From positions 1 to 64,000 of the forward strand of contig JAHDXO010000033.1 of the NCBI GenBank assembly GCA_023382975.1: a DNA stretch of 64,000 nucleotides, in the 5' to 3' direction. The notes beneath the pieces are model-generated. The model had not been told where the DNA came from. It made no database searches and saw nothing but the letters and a program-made list of their open reading frames with translations. Shown here piece after piece: positions 50,721-60,850 of this stretch (the first letter of the stretch is position 1; every line of letters starts with the position of its first letter). Source of the stretch: Pirellulaceae bacterium (GTDB lineage Bacteria > Planctomycetota > Planctomycetia > Pirellulales > Pirellulaceae). The position numbers and the translations under genes are program-made.

Positions 50721-52337
50721 ATGACGCGACGAAGATTCTGGTGGGTGCTTGTGATCTTGCTCGCTGCGGGACTGGCCGCAGTCGGCCCGCACGTCCGAGC
50801 AACCGATCCGCCCCTCAGTGAGGTCGAACATCTCCGGCAGAAGCTGGAGAAGACCGAAACGACGCTGGCCAGCAAGTCGTCCCAATTGGAAACGCTCCGC
50901 CGCCAGTTGATTGAAAAGACGCTGGAAAAGAAAGCAGAGATCAAAGACGCCGAACGCAAAGAGGCGGAGCAAATGCTGGATGAGGCCGAGGAACTCGAAC
51001 GGCAACACCGCTACGAACGTAGCGTGCGGAACTGGGCGGTCGCGAATTTCGACGATACGCGGTATGGCCGACTGCCAGAGATGGAAGTCGGCCGGCGCAT
51101 GAAACGGCTACAAAAGGCCAAACTGCTGGCGACCCGTTCCTTGCTCGAATTTGCCGACCAAAACCGTCTGGCCATTGTCAACGGCCGGGCGCTGAACACC
51201 TTCTTGGATCTATGCGGCAAAGCGGCATTGAACCATCAACAGTATCAGGAACAGTTTGCACGCCTGGAGGAACTCGGACACGGGGTGGGCGGTCAACGGA
51301 TTTTCGCACGTTCGCACATCGAGAACCTGCGGATCAAGAAAGGCTCGCTGCACAGCGCTCTGGCGATCGACGTTAAACACGGAGCTTTGACGCTCGATTG
51401 GCCGCCAGTGATTCGCAGCGGTGAGGCATATCGCAAGCATACCGCCGCATTGGAGCAAGCCCGAGACATCGCCTGGGAAGATCTGCGCAACGGACGCCGG
51501 ATCGATCCGGCGGTGCAAGAGCAGATGTATCAGGCCGCCGACGAAATCTGTAAATTGTTTGCGAAGGACTACGGGAACTTCCGTGCCGTTTTCGGGGCCG
51601 GCAAGTCCGACGGGCTGACGCTGCGGCAGTACCTGGACGCCAAGTCATTTCTGCCCCAGTTGCGACTGGACATCGGCCAGTTTCTGCAGTCCCGCTCATT
51701 GGACGACGTGACTTCGATCGATCTGCTCGATCAACTGTTTCCGCCTGGACAACCGGAACGTCCCGTCGCCGTAGAGGAGCTGATGGCAGTCATGGTGTTG
51801 AAGGGATACCGGTTCGACGAAGCGTTCGGCACCAGCGGCCAACAAGTTCACAAGATGCTGTACGATCAGATGGTCGACTACTATCTGGATCTGCAGGGCG
51901 TGCAGGTCACGATGGACGATCGGGATTGGGAGAACTCAGCGAAGATCGACGAGATGCGGCAGGACGCCCAGCAGATGCTGCGCAGTTCCCAGTGGGATCC
52001 CGTCGCGGATGGCCTAGCCATGCTGCGAGCCAAACCGCCGGAAAACGGCTGGGATTACGCGCTGATCGCCGCAGAGACGATGGGCCGCCTGGCCCAGTCC
52101 GTGCAGACGGCGCCGGCACAGCCGGCACGCGCCGAGCCCGCGCCGAAATGGACGGCCTACGAGGCAGGAGACCGCGTCAGCAACAAGGGTTTTAAGATCT
52201 GGTGGCGTGGGAACGTGATCGAGTTGACCGGTTCCCTGTATCGCGTCGAGTTGTTTTACGTCGATCCGGCTTTTCGACAGAAATGGCAGGTCGGCGGAAT
52301 GTACGAATTCTCCGACGGACAAATGAAGCGTCTTTGA
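50721..52337 (+). CDS. Large secreted or anchored coiled-coil protein of unknown function
   Basis: A 538-residue protein with a membrane or signal segment (MTRRRFWWVLVILLAAGLAA). Residues 32-90 (EVEHLRQKLEKTETTLASKS, SQLETLRRQLIEKTLEKKAE) form a coiled coil. The middle is helical with patches such as QMYQAADEICKLFAKDYGNF and DGLTLRQYLDAKSFLPQLRL. The end (WTAYEAGDRVSNKGFKIWWR, VELFYVDPAFRQKWQVGGMY) is strand-rich. No family is recognised. It lies 81 bases after the FHA protein gene and 27 before the Hsp70 gene. GAGGCGGAAC precedes ATG 50721. Confidence 0.65.
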   Translation: MTRRRFWWVLVILLAAGLAAVGPHVRATDPPLSEVEHLRQKLEKTETTLASKSSQLETLRRQLIEKTLEKKAEIKDAERKEAEQMLDEAEELERQHRYERSVRNWAVANFDDTRYGRLPEMEVGRRMKRLQKAKLLATRSLLEFADQNRLAIVNGRALNTFLDLCGKAALNHQQYQEQFARLEELGHGVGGQRIFARSHIENLRIKKGSLHSALAIDVKHGALTLDWPPVIRSGEAYRKHTAALEQARDIAWEDLRNGRRIDPAVQEQMYQAADEICKLFAKDYGNFRAVFGAGKSDGLTLRQYLDAKSFLPQLRLDIGQFLQSRSLDDVTSIDLLDQLFPPGQPERPVAVEELMAVMVLKGYRFDEAFGTSGQQVHKMLYDQMVDYYLDLQGVQVTMDDRDWENSAKIDEMRQDAQQMLRSSQWDPVADGLAMLRAKPPENGWDYALIAAETMGRLAQSVQTAPAQPARAEPAPKWTAYEAGDRVSNKGFKIWWRGNVIELTGSLYRVELFYVDPAFRQKWQVGGMYEFSDGQMKRL

Positions 52338-52364
52338 CCCCGCTATGCACGATTCGAATTGCCC

Positions 52365-54341
52365 ATGCCTAACGAGACCACCAATCAGCCGCCGATCGGG
52401 ATCGACTTGGGCACCACCTATTCCGTGGTGGCCTTTATTGACGACACCGGCCGACCGGTCACCGTGCCGAACAGTTCGGGAGATCTGCTGACCGCCAGCG
52501 CATTGTTGTTCGAAGCGGACGATGTCGTCGTGGGCCGCGAGGCAGTACGCGGCTCGGTCATGGACCCCGATTCGTTCGCCGAATGCTTCAAACGCGATGT
52601 GGGCGGCAGCGTCTACCACCGCAAGGTACGCGGGGTGGACGTGCCGCCGGAAGTGTTCAGTGCTTTCGTCCTCGAACGATTACGGCACGATGCCGAGCGC
52701 CGTTTGGGACCGATCCGGCAGGCTGTGATCACCGTTCCGGCGTTTTTCGACGAGACGCGGCGCAAGGCGACTCAGGACGCCGGACGGCTAGCCGGCCTGA
52801 AAGTGTTGGACATTATCAACGAGCCCACCGCGGCGGCCGTGGCCCACGGGCATCAGCAGGGGTTCTTTCGTCCGACACAGGGGACGATGGAAACGGAGCC
52901 GCGCCGTGTGTTGGTCTACGACTTGGGCGGCGGGACGTTCGATGTCACGATTCTGGAGATCAGCGGTTTGCGCTTTCGCGCCTTGGCCACCGACGGAGAC
53001 GTCCGTCTGGGCGGAAAGGACTTTGACGAGCGTCTGGCCGATTACGTGGCCGGGCAATTCGCGGCCGAACACGGCGTCGATCCGCGCAGCGATGCGCAGG
53101 ACGCTGCCCAGTTGTGGCAGGACGTCCAGGAAGCGAAGCATGCTTTGTCCGAACGCCAGCGGGCAACGGTGATGGTCTTTCATGCCGGCATCCGGATGCG
53201 GATCGAAGTGACTCGCCAGTTGTTCGAGGAAGTGACGCGGGATCTGTTGCGCCGGACCGAGAACACTACCGCGCTGGTCGTTCGCGAAGCCGGTCTGCAG
53301 TGGTCCGATATCGATCGAGTTCTGCTGGTCGGCGGATCGAGCCGGATGCCAATGGTGGCCGAAATGTTGCGGCGGGTGACGGGCAAAGAGCCCGACCGTT
53401 CCGCCTCGCCGGACGAAGCGGTGGCGCACGGTGCCGCACTCTATGCGGCCATGCTGATGAACCGAGGAAGTTCTACGAGCCTGTCGTCATGCGAATTGCT
53501 GAACGTTAACTCGCACAGTCTAGGCGTCGTGGGCATGAACACCAAGACTCGGCGGCGGCAGAACGTGGTGATCATTCCCAAGAACACTCCGATCCCTTGT
53601 TCGGCGGCCCGCACGTTTCAGACGGCGCGCGACGGTCAGCGCAGCGTCGTGGTGGCGGTCGTAGAAGGCGAGAGCCATCGCCCAGAGGAATGCATCTCGC
53701 TGGGCCATTGCGTCGTCCGCGATCTGCCGCCCGACCTGCCACGTGGCACGCAAGTCCGCGTCGAATACCAATACGCCGCCAACGGCCGCATCTCCGTACT
53801 GGCTCGCGTCCCGGCCGTGCGACAGTCGGCACAGGTCGAACTGCAGCACGCGCAGCGGCGCGATCTGGAGGATCTGGACACGTGGCGCGCTCGTCTGCGG
53901 GGAACCGCTGGTTTGGGCGATGGCCGGTCGTCGTCCGGCGGTTCGGTCGACTTGAACGACCGCACCAGCGTGTTGCGACGGCTCGATGCGTTGTACACCC
54001 TGGTTGGGAAAGCTGCGTTGGCGGAAAAGCTGCCCGCCGGCTTGTCCGGCAGCCAACAGGCCGCGCAGGCCGCGGCGGCCTCGCTCGAACAAGCTCAATC
54101 CGCACTGCATGCTGCGACGGAGGCCAAGGAGTCGGCGGCGGGAACGGGCGAGGCGGTTCGTTACGGTTCCGCGCTGGCTCGCGCGAAGACCGCCCATGAT
54201 CAGGCACTCACCCAATCCGACTTCGCCCATCTGGTGCTCGGCCGCGAATGCGTCGCGGCCAGTGTCGATCTGCCGATCCTTCACCAAATCGGCCAGGAAA
54301 TTGCCCTGTTGAAACAACACAAACAACGTCAACCCGGATGA
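52365..54341 (+). CDS. Hsp70-family chaperone (DnaK-like) with long helical tail
   Basis: A 658-residue protein. The nucleotide-binding domain is complete: GIDLGTTYSVV (phosphate 1, D14-T18), VYDLGGGTFDVTILE, VGGSSRMPMV and the substrate linkage NEPTAAAVAHG. The substrate-binding part is less like DnaK (SHSLGVVGMNTKTRRRQNVV, IIPKNTPIPCS). The last 130 residues are helical and charged. It is not adjacent to grpE or an HPD-bearing dnaJ, but two degenerate J-like proteins flank the operon. The start at 52365 is an ATG; an upstream TTG is in frame but unlikely. Confidence 0.85.
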   Translation: MPNETTNQPPIGIDLGTTYSVVAFIDDTGRPVTVPNSSGDLLTASALLFEADDVVVGREAVRGSVMDPDSFAECFKRDVGGSVYHRKVRGVDVPPEVFSAFVLERLRHDAERRLGPIRQAVITVPAFFDETRRKATQDAGRLAGLKVLDIINEPTAAAVAHGHQQGFFRPTQGTMETEPRRVLVYDLGGGTFDVTILEISGLRFRALATDGDVRLGGKDFDERLADYVAGQFAAEHGVDPRSDAQDAAQLWQDVQEAKHALSERQRATVMVFHAGIRMRIEVTRQLFEEVTRDLLRRTENTTALVVREAGLQWSDIDRVLLVGGSSRMPMVAEMLRRVTGKEPDRSASPDEAVAHGAALYAAMLMNRGSSTSLSSCELLNVNSHSLGVVGMNTKTRRRQNVVIIPKNTPIPCSAARTFQTARDGQRSVVVAVVEGESHRPEECISLGHCVVRDLPPDLPRGTQVRVEYQYAANGRISVLARVPAVRQSAQVELQHAQRRDLEDLDTWRARLRGTAGLGDGRSSSGGSVDLNDRTSVLRRLDALYTLVGKAALAEKLPAGLSGSQQAAQAAAASLEQAQSALHAATEAKESAAGTGEAVRYGSALARAKTAHDQALTQSDFAHLVLGRECVAASVDLPILHQIGQEIALLKQHKQRQPG

Positions 54342-54645
54342 TCGACCCTGCACGCGGTAGAGCCGCCATCGAAGGGGACGGGAGGCGTTTTCGGTCCACG
54401 ACCAACGATCTAGACAATCGACCGCCCGAAAACGACTCACAACCTCGTGCCACGTCAACGCCAAACATCATCCGAGTCGAGGACAACTGCCAAAATGAAC
54501 GTCGTTCCGTCCTCGCGTTCCTTCACTCGGTCGAAATTCATCCCACCCGCGCAACAAGCCCGATCTTTCATCCACCTTGCGTCCATTCGGGGACTTGACC
54601 ATCATATCGCCTGAGGTTTGTCGCAGATCTGTCGCGGAAGAAGTC
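54342..54645. other. 304-bp gap after the Hsp70 gene; possible short reading frame
   Basis: A frame starts at ATG 54338, overlapping the Hsp70 stop as ATGA, and runs 86 residues to 54598, but it is rich in Arg/Pro/Thr/Ser with no recognisable content, so I do not call a gene. No terminator or promoter stands out. Confidence 0.35.
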
Positions 54646-56310
54646 ATGACCGAGCACTTTGATCCTTACCATCGTTGGCTAGGCATTCCGCCCAAGCATC
54701 AGCCGGCCGATCACTATCGGCTGCTCGGACTGGAACGATTCGAAGACGATGCCGAGGTAATCGTCGACGCGGCCGAACGTCAGATGACGCACGTGAGGCG
54801 GTACGCCTTGGGACCGCACCAGCTTCTCTCGCAAGAGATTCTGAACGAATTGGCCGCCGCACAATCGTGCCTGCTGGATCCGGTCCAAAAGGCCCGATAC
54901 GACGAAGATTTGCGTCAGCGTCAGATGGCGGCAACGCTCCGAACCATGTCGCCACCGCCTGCTTCTGTTCCGGCGATACCACAAGCCGTCACTACGCCTC
55001 CTGCGTCGAAGACGATCAAGCACACTTCCAATTTGCATTCCCCCGTTCCCGAAATGGCGCCCGTTCTCCGCGATGGCGTTTCGTCGGGTCGTGCGCCCCG
55101 ATTCGTTAGCTCCAAGAGCGTTCCCTCCGAGCAATCGTCAACGGTACGGCCACCAAGCTTGCTGGACCGACAGCTTGTTGTGTGGGCTCGCTCACAAACA
55201 CCAGGACAACTGTCTACACTGCGTTTCTTGGCGGTTGGTGTTTCGCTGGTGCTGGCACTCGCGGGCTTGTTGATCGCTCTCGGCTTGTCAAGCGGGACAC
55301 TCACGGCGAAGAGGAACTTCTCCGGTCCAGCACACATCCGGGAAGACGCACGAATGGTTCGGACACTGGAGCATACTTCTTCAAGTCCTGCCCCAGTGGA
55401 CGAAGATACTCGCGTCTACGTCACCCCGCCACCGAAGCGTAAGCCGCCGTCTTTGGCGGCGGCTCCTTTCGACGCAGCATATGCCAGGTCGCAGCAGGAG
55501 GCATGGTCGCGGTACCTGGGCCAACCGGTCGATGTGACCAACAGTATCGGGATGAAGCTGATCCTAATTCCGCCCGGCGAGTTCATGATGGGATCGTCCG
55601 AGCAGGAGGCGGATCGTGTCGACAACGAGCGGCAGCATCCGGTGCGACTTACGGAGCCGTATTATTTGGGCGTGCAGGAAGTGACTCAAGGTGAGTACGA
55701 GCGAGTCATGGGGACAAACCCAAGTTGGTTTTCTCGGACGGGACAGGGTGGTAACAAGGTCTCTGGCCGGGACACTCGCAGTTTTCCGGTGGAATCCGTG
55801 TCTTGGGAGGCAGCCGTGGAATTCTGCGTGAGGCTTTCCAGATTGGCTGCAGAGCAGAAACTGGGTCGCGTATATCGCTTGCCAACCGAAGCGGAGTGGG
55901 AGTATGCGTGCCGGGCGGGGACGACGACACCCTTCCATTTCGGTTCGCAATTGGACGGCCGGGAAGCAAACTGCAACGGAAATTATCCCTACGGCACGAC
56001 AGTCACGGGGCCATTCTTGATGCGTGCGACGGCTGTGGGGCACTACGGGCCGAACGGTTTCGGCCTGTATGATATGCATGGGAACGTGTGGGAGTGGTGT
56101 CGGGATTGGTATGGCAACTACGCAACGAAACAGGTGGACGATCCCACAGGACCTGCATTAGGCGGGTATCGCGTGGTTCGTGGCGGCAGTTGGGACGTGT
56201 ACGCCGCCTTCTGCCGCTCGGCTGTTCGGAACGGGTACGCGATGGATTTCCTGAGTCGTGATCTCGGGTTCCGCTTGGCTCTTAGACCGGTGGATCGCTC
56301 GGGTAACTGA
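54646..56310 (+). CDS. Membrane protein with degenerate J-like domain and FGE-sulfatase domain (paralogue of 46920-48731)
   Basis: A 554-residue protein. Residues 1-92 are nearly the same as in the paralogue (MTEHFDPYHRWLGIPPKHQP), again without HPD. One membrane helix (TLRFLAVGVSLVLALAGLLI) lies near residue 205, against two in the paralogue. The FGE part (VTNSIGMKLILIPPGEFMMG, RLPTEAEWEYACRAGTTTPF, NGFGLYDMHGNVWEWCRDWY, RVVRGGSWDVYAAFCRSAVR) has one Cys at the active-site region, so sulfatase activation is doubtful. ATG 54646 starts the conserved domain; a longer reading from 54577 has no support. Confidence 0.85.
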   Translation: MTEHFDPYHRWLGIPPKHQPADHYRLLGLERFEDDAEVIVDAAERQMTHVRRYALGPHQLLSQEILNELAAAQSCLLDPVQKARYDEDLRQRQMAATLRTMSPPPASVPAIPQAVTTPPASKTIKHTSNLHSPVPEMAPVLRDGVSSGRAPRFVSSKSVPSEQSSTVRPPSLLDRQLVVWARSQTPGQLSTLRFLAVGVSLVLALAGLLIALGLSSGTLTAKRNFSGPAHIREDARMVRTLEHTSSSPAPVDEDTRVYVTPPPKRKPPSLAAAPFDAAYARSQQEAWSRYLGQPVDVTNSIGMKLILIPPGEFMMGSSEQEADRVDNERQHPVRLTEPYYLGVQEVTQGEYERVMGTNPSWFSRTGQGGNKVSGRDTRSFPVESVSWEAAVEFCVRLSRLAAEQKLGRVYRLPTEAEWEYACRAGTTTPFHFGSQLDGREANCNGNYPYGTTVTGPFLMRATAVGHYGPNGFGLYDMHGNVWEWCRDWYGNYATKQVDDPTGPALGGYRVVRGGSWDVYAAFCRSAVRNGYAMDFLSRDLGFRLALRPVDRSGN

Positions 56311-56565
56311 GTCAAATCCAGCATTTCCTAGCACAGGTTTCTCCGTCGCCGCCCCGGATGGTGCGACTCCCAACGATTAGGTTCTCGCGTTCGAACGGGA
56401 TGCTCAAACAAACTGAATGGGTTCACCTGACTCGCTGGTGCGAATTCGTCTCGGAGTGCGAATCCGCATTTCCTTTGCGCGAATCGAGTAATCCTACGAC
56501 GGGCGAGAACGGTGGACAGTCGGATGCTGGGCGGGTAGATTGCTGGCCGAGGGGAGTGATGAACG

Positions 56566-57681
56566 ATGATGGGCTGCCGTTTCAATCGCCGTGGTTTTCT
56601 GGCGTCGGCTGCGGCTGGCGCTGTGTTGAGCGGGTTGGGCAGTCGGGCGGCGGAGGACGATGCGGGCGAAGTCGCTTGGCTGGACGAGGTCCAGCGGCCG
56701 CCGCGGGAATTGCCGGACGACGCGCCCGTCTTGTCATCTCTGTTGATGGACGACGCGGGACAGCCGATTACGACCTTGTCGGGTTGGCAAGCGAAACGCG
56801 AGCAGATCCGGCGTTGGTGGCTGGAATTCCTGGGACCGTTGCGAGTCGGTGAAAAACCGGGAGTGGCGCCGCGCCATCGCGTCTTGGACGAGGACCGCGT
56901 CGAGGGCGTGCTTCGCCAGTTGATCGAGTACGAGACCGAGCCGGGAATTTCGATCGAAGCGTACCTGCTGCGGCCGGCCGAGATCCGTCGGCCGTGTCCG
57001 GGAGTGATCGTCCTGCACTCGACGGTCTCGCATACCATCCGCCAGCCCGCGGGAGTCGAAGGCAGTCCGGAAAAGGCGTTCGGGCTGCACTTGGCCCGAC
57101 GGGGTTTTGCGGCGATCTGCCCTCGTTGTTTCCTGTGGACCAAGGATCTGTCGATCAGCTACCAGCAGCATGTCCACACGTTTCAGGCTCGGCACCCTGC
57201 GGCGCGCGGCATGGCCAAGATGCTGCACGACGCGCGGGTGAGCGTCGATCTGTTGGCGGCGCTGCCCGAGGTGGATGCCCGACGCATCGGGGCAGTGGGG
57301 CATTCGCTGGGCGCGAAGGAGGTATTGTACCTGGCCGCGTTGGACGAACGGATTCGGGCCGCGGTCAGCAGCGAAGGCGGCATCGGCACGCGTTTTTCAA
57401 ATTGGGATGCGCCGTGGTATCTCGGCCCCGAGATCCGCCAACCAAGTTTCGTTCGCGAGCACCATGAGCTGCTGGCCTTGGCCGCGCCGCGCGCCTTTTT
57501 GCTGGTCGGCGGCGATTCGGCCGACGGCGACCGCAGTTGGCCGTTTGTCGCGTCGGCCCTGGAAGTCTACCGGCTGTACGGCAAGACGCCGCGGTTGGGA
57601 TTATTCAACCATCGCCAAGGCCACGCGGTCCCGCCCGAAGCGGAACGCCGCATCGCCGATTGGATCGCGGCCTGCGTGTAG
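56566..57681 (+). CDS. Exported alpha/beta hydrolase (dienelactone hydrolase / acetylxylan esterase-like)
   Basis: A 371-residue protein with a twin-arginine-type signal (NRRGFLASAAAGAVLSGLG), so it probably leaves the cytoplasm folded. The hydrolase fold has GHSLGAKEVLYLAALDER with the nucleophile Ser, and the catalytic His is likely in NHRQGHAVPPE. It would cleave esters on sugars or lactones. GGGGAG is upstream of two adjacent ATGs (56566, 56569). Confidence 0.7.
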   Translation: MMGCRFNRRGFLASAAAGAVLSGLGSRAAEDDAGEVAWLDEVQRPPRELPDDAPVLSSLLMDDAGQPITTLSGWQAKREQIRRWWLEFLGPLRVGEKPGVAPRHRVLDEDRVEGVLRQLIEYETEPGISIEAYLLRPAEIRRPCPGVIVLHSTVSHTIRQPAGVEGSPEKAFGLHLARRGFAAICPRCFLWTKDLSISYQQHVHTFQARHPAARGMAKMLHDARVSVDLLAALPEVDARRIGAVGHSLGAKEVLYLAALDERIRAAVSSEGGIGTRFSNWDAPWYLGPEIRQPSFVREHHELLALAAPRAFLLVGGDSADGDRSWPFVASALEVYRLYGKTPRLGLFNHRQGHAVPPEAERRIADWIAACV

Positions 57682-57700
57682 GGCTCAAGCGTCGGTTCGA

Positions 57701-59944
57701 CTACTCCGCTGCGATCAGCACGACACGGTCGACCAGAATGGCATCCAATTCGGGACGGTGTCCGTGCGCGAACCAGAAGTACGCGCCGGGCACGAAGTCC
57801 ACGACGCCCAGATCGATCCAGCGAAATCCCGGGTCGAACGAGCCGTCGTCGGTCGCGAAGTTTTTGACGTCCAGAGTCATGCTCGCCAACGACTTCTTGC
57901 CCTGCGAGTCGTAGACGCCCCACGAGCCGAGCCTGCCTTCCTTGACGCTCCCTTCGCAGCGCAGCGAGGCGAGCAGACGGTACTTGCCGCGTACCGGCGG
58001 CGTGAAGTTGGTGTTCCAGTCGACTTTCGTGCCCATGCGGACGCTCTTGCCGTTCCAGCCATGCGAGTCGTCGATGATCGTCGCCGCGTTGTTGTAGTTG
58101 TTGAACGACAGGGCGTCGAACACGACCCAGGAGTCCGCGGGAACGCCTCGGCAGATCTCCGGCGGGTTCTTCTGCGCCAGAAAGCCCGCTTTCATGCCTT
58201 CCAAATACTGCCCGAAAGTCGCTTCCTGCGAGATCACCGCGGCTTTGGTCTTGAATCGCTGGCACAATTGGGCGAACTCGTCGGCTGCCTGCAGCGGGTC
58301 CTTCGGACCGAGGAATGGCTGCTTTGTTTCTCGCGCTTCGCAACGCAGCGGATAGTAGCGGCTGAGCCAGACGTGGTCGACGCCCATCTTGGACTTCCGC
58401 AGCCGCCGCAGTTCGTCCGAATCGGGGCCATAGACGTTGGTCGCCGTCTGGACGGCCTTGTTCATGATCTCGGTGACTTGGTTGAGTGTCGCCAGATCGA
58501 TCCATTTTGCCGAATTCATGCCGAAGCAGCCGAGGTAGATTTCTTCCTTCTCCGCACGGGCGATCAGGACATCCCAGTACTGCTGGATCAGCGGCGCGAC
58601 CGCTTCGCCGTAGTAGCCACACACGAACTCGTCGATCAGCGATTTGTCGTCCAGATCCGGCTCCCACATCAAACGCAACAGCAGCCAGTTTTTCAGCTCG
58701 CAGAAGTCGTCGCCTTCGCCTTCTTCGAACAGGCCGATGGCCCCGTGCTTGACGAAGTAGCGAACGTTGGGCGCCAACACTCGCAGGTTCGGATGCGGTC
58801 CCAGGTAGTCGTTGTAGTTGGTCGTATAGTCCCAAACAAATAGGTGTTTGGCCAACTTGCTCCAACCTTCCATGTCCTCCGCAAACTTCTGGTTTTGCTG
58901 GCCGTCCAGCGGTTGGATGTAGGAACATTCGATCGTACACAAGCGGATCAGCACGTTGTCTCGCGGCTTGATGGTCTTGGGTGGCTTGCGGGTGTACTGG
59001 TAGGCGAGCGTTTCGACCAGGACATCCGGAAACTCCGTCTCGACCGCCTCGGCAACCTTGTTCAGCATCACCAGCAGTGTGCCCGCGTGGCTTTCTTCCG
59101 CGTCATCGACCGCCTTGCACTTCGGGCAGGTGCAGAATCCGTGCCAGTCGTTTTGGGACACGTCGATGATCTTCGCGTCGGGGTTCTTTCGCAGCGTTTC
59201 CAACACGTTATCGATCAACTGCCGAGTCATCTCGTCGTTGGTCAGGCACAGTTGAGCACGTTCGTGCTGACGCTTGCCGTCGATTTCCGAGTACCAGTCC
59301 GGATGAGCGTCGAAGTACTTTTCCGGCGGCAGATACTTGTAAAACGAGTGGACAAAGTTGATGATTCGCACCGCGCCGCCGTATTCCGGGGTCAGGAATC
59401 CATTGCCCTTCATGCGAGCCGAGAAGACAGTCGGCTGCGCATCGCGGTGGTACATTTCGCGCGAAATCAATTGCGGCGCGTAGGAAACGTACAGATCGTC
59501 CGCGACGGCCAGCGTCGGTCTTTTGGGAACGAACGTGTCGACGGGCGTCCACCAACGGATGCCGACGACGTCCTGCAGGAACGAATAGACGGCGTACAGG
59601 CAGCCGCGTTTCGGATGTCCCGCGAGGATCAAATTGCTTCCGTCCACCTGGATCAGGATCTCGTCGAACTTGTATTCCTTCTTCGGCGCCTTCGCCGTAT
59701 TGCCGACGAAGATCAACGACGAGCCGTCGGCGGGGACGTCTCGTTCGGCAATCGTCGGGAAGTCCGCGCCGGTCACAAGTTTCAAATGCTCTGCCAGCTC
59801 GCGGGCGGCCGTCTTCTCAACGATCGCCGGCTCGTCGGGCAGCACGATCTTCCAGCCGGTTGCGCCCTCGTTGGCTAGTTCGGCGGCATTCCCATACGCT
59901 TGCAGAAAGATCAGGCAGGATAGAAAGAGCAGGGTGGTCTTCAT
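57701..59944 (-). CDS. Secreted DUF4838 glycosidase-like protein
   Basis: A 747-residue protein with a signal peptide (MKTTLLFLSCLIFLQAYGNA). Early residues resemble an alpha-glucuronidase-type N-domain (WKIVLPDEPAIVEKTAAREL, AEHLKLVTGADFPTI), then the DUF4838 barrel (QLISREMYHRDAQPT, CTCPKCKAVDDAEESHAG, LVETLAYQYTRKPPKTIKPR, LFVWDYTTNYNDYLGPHPNL). The last 120 residues are a beta-rich module (WVVFDALSFNNYNNAATI). DUF4838 proteins are common in planctomycetes and act on polysaccharides. The start at 59944 follows GGGGAGAG; the frame extends further upstream without support. Confidence 0.75.
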   Translation of the reverse strand: MKTTLLFLSCLIFLQAYGNAAELANEGATGWKIVLPDEPAIVEKTAARELAEHLKLVTGADFPTIAERDVPADGSSLIFVGNTAKAPKKEYKFDEILIQVDGSNLILAGHPKRGCLYAVYSFLQDVVGIRWWTPVDTFVPKRPTLAVADDLYVSYAPQLISREMYHRDAQPTVFSARMKGNGFLTPEYGGAVRIINFVHSFYKYLPPEKYFDAHPDWYSEIDGKRQHERAQLCLTNDEMTRQLIDNVLETLRKNPDAKIIDVSQNDWHGFCTCPKCKAVDDAEESHAGTLLVMLNKVAEAVETEFPDVLVETLAYQYTRKPPKTIKPRDNVLIRLCTIECSYIQPLDGQQNQKFAEDMEGWSKLAKHLFVWDYTTNYNDYLGPHPNLRVLAPNVRYFVKHGAIGLFEEGEGDDFCELKNWLLLRLMWEPDLDDKSLIDEFVCGYYGEAVAPLIQQYWDVLIARAEKEEIYLGCFGMNSAKWIDLATLNQVTEIMNKAVQTATNVYGPDSDELRRLRKSKMGVDHVWLSRYYPLRCEARETKQPFLGPKDPLQAADEFAQLCQRFKTKAAVISQEATFGQYLEGMKAGFLAQKNPPEICRGVPADSWVVFDALSFNNYNNAATIIDDSHGWNGKSVRMGTKVDWNTNFTPPVRGKYRLLASLRCEGSVKEGRLGSWGVYDSQGKKSLASMTLDVKNFATDDGSFDPGFRWIDLGVVDFVPGAYFWFAHGHRPELDAILVDRVVLIAAE

Positions 59945-60144
59945 GGCTCTCCCCGATGGCTGCGACTTGCCAGTTGTAGGTTGCGAGACGAAAATGCCAA
60001 ACAGCGCCATCATTACGTATTCCGCACGGGTCGTCGAGATCCCGCTGAGAAGATCGATAAGTCGGCGGGCGAACGCGTGAGCAGAGTCATCGAGCGTCGG
60101 CACACAATCCACCTTCATCTCTGACCTCGGGAACAGCAGGCACC

Positions 60145-60651
60145 ATGCAAAGCAAAGCCGCGACCGTCGAACAGTATCTGGCCGAATTGCCCGTTGATCG
60201 TCGCGAGGCGGTGCAGGCGGTTCGCCAGACGATCCTCAAGAACTTGCCCAAGGGCTGCCAGGAAGGGATGCAATACGGGATGATCGGCTACTTCCTGCCG
60301 CACAGCGTCTACCCGCCTGGTTACCATTGCGATCCAACCCAACCGCTTCCGTTCGCCTACCTGGCATCGCAGAAGAACTACATCTCGGTGTACCTGGGCT
60401 GCGTCTACGCCGATCCGGAGCACGAGGCGTGGTTTCGCGAGGCATGGGCCAAGACCGGCAAGAAGCTGGACATGGGCAAATCGTGCGTGCGTTTCAAGAA
60501 GCTTGACGACGTGCCGCTGAACGTCATCGGCCAAGCGATCAAACGCGTGTCCGTCAAGAAGTTCATCGAGCGTTACGAATCGGCGATCAAGGCGAGCGTC
60601 ACGGCTCGCCCCAGCGCCCGCAAGAAGACGAAACCTGATGGCCAGAGGTGA
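60145..60651 (+). CDS. DUF1801-domain protein
   Basis: A 168-residue protein with the DUF1801 layout: TVEQYLAELPVDRREAVQAV, QTILKNLPKGCQEGMQYGMI, YLASQKNYISVYLGCVY and KLDMGKSCVRFKKLDDVPLN. These small proteins look like iron/frataxin-YdhG type folds; function not established. The Arg/Lys-rich tail is typical. It is alone between two minus/plus neighbours. Confidence 0.75.
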   Translation: MQSKAATVEQYLAELPVDRREAVQAVRQTILKNLPKGCQEGMQYGMIGYFLPHSVYPPGYHCDPTQPLPFAYLASQKNYISVYLGCVYADPEHEAWFREAWAKTGKKLDMGKSCVRFKKLDDVPLNVIGQAIKRVSVKKFIERYESAIKASVTARPSARKKTKPDGQR

Positions 60652-60850
60652 CGAGCGGCGCCATCGGAGTCAATGCTGGCAGTTTGACGCGCAACGGTCC
60701 GTCAGGGCGGCCGAGATTCGTTGATCGACCGCATCACGGCTACCTATTCGTTGTCACTTATGCGATACTCGTTTCAAGTCCGTTCACGGCCATTGACATT
60801 TCCGTTCGCGGCCGTCGGCGATGATCCGCCAGTACCAAAAGGGTCGAGGT

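Noticed and set aside
54338..54598. A short gene overlapping the Hsp70 stop by ATGA.
   Set aside because: The 86-residue product has no recognisable content and a biased composition; conservation would be needed to accept it.
46920..56310. The two FGE-domain proteins as activators of the window's sulfatase.
   Set aside because: Each keeps only one Cys at the active-site position, and both are membrane proteins with a J-like domain, so ordinary sulfatase activation is unlikely.
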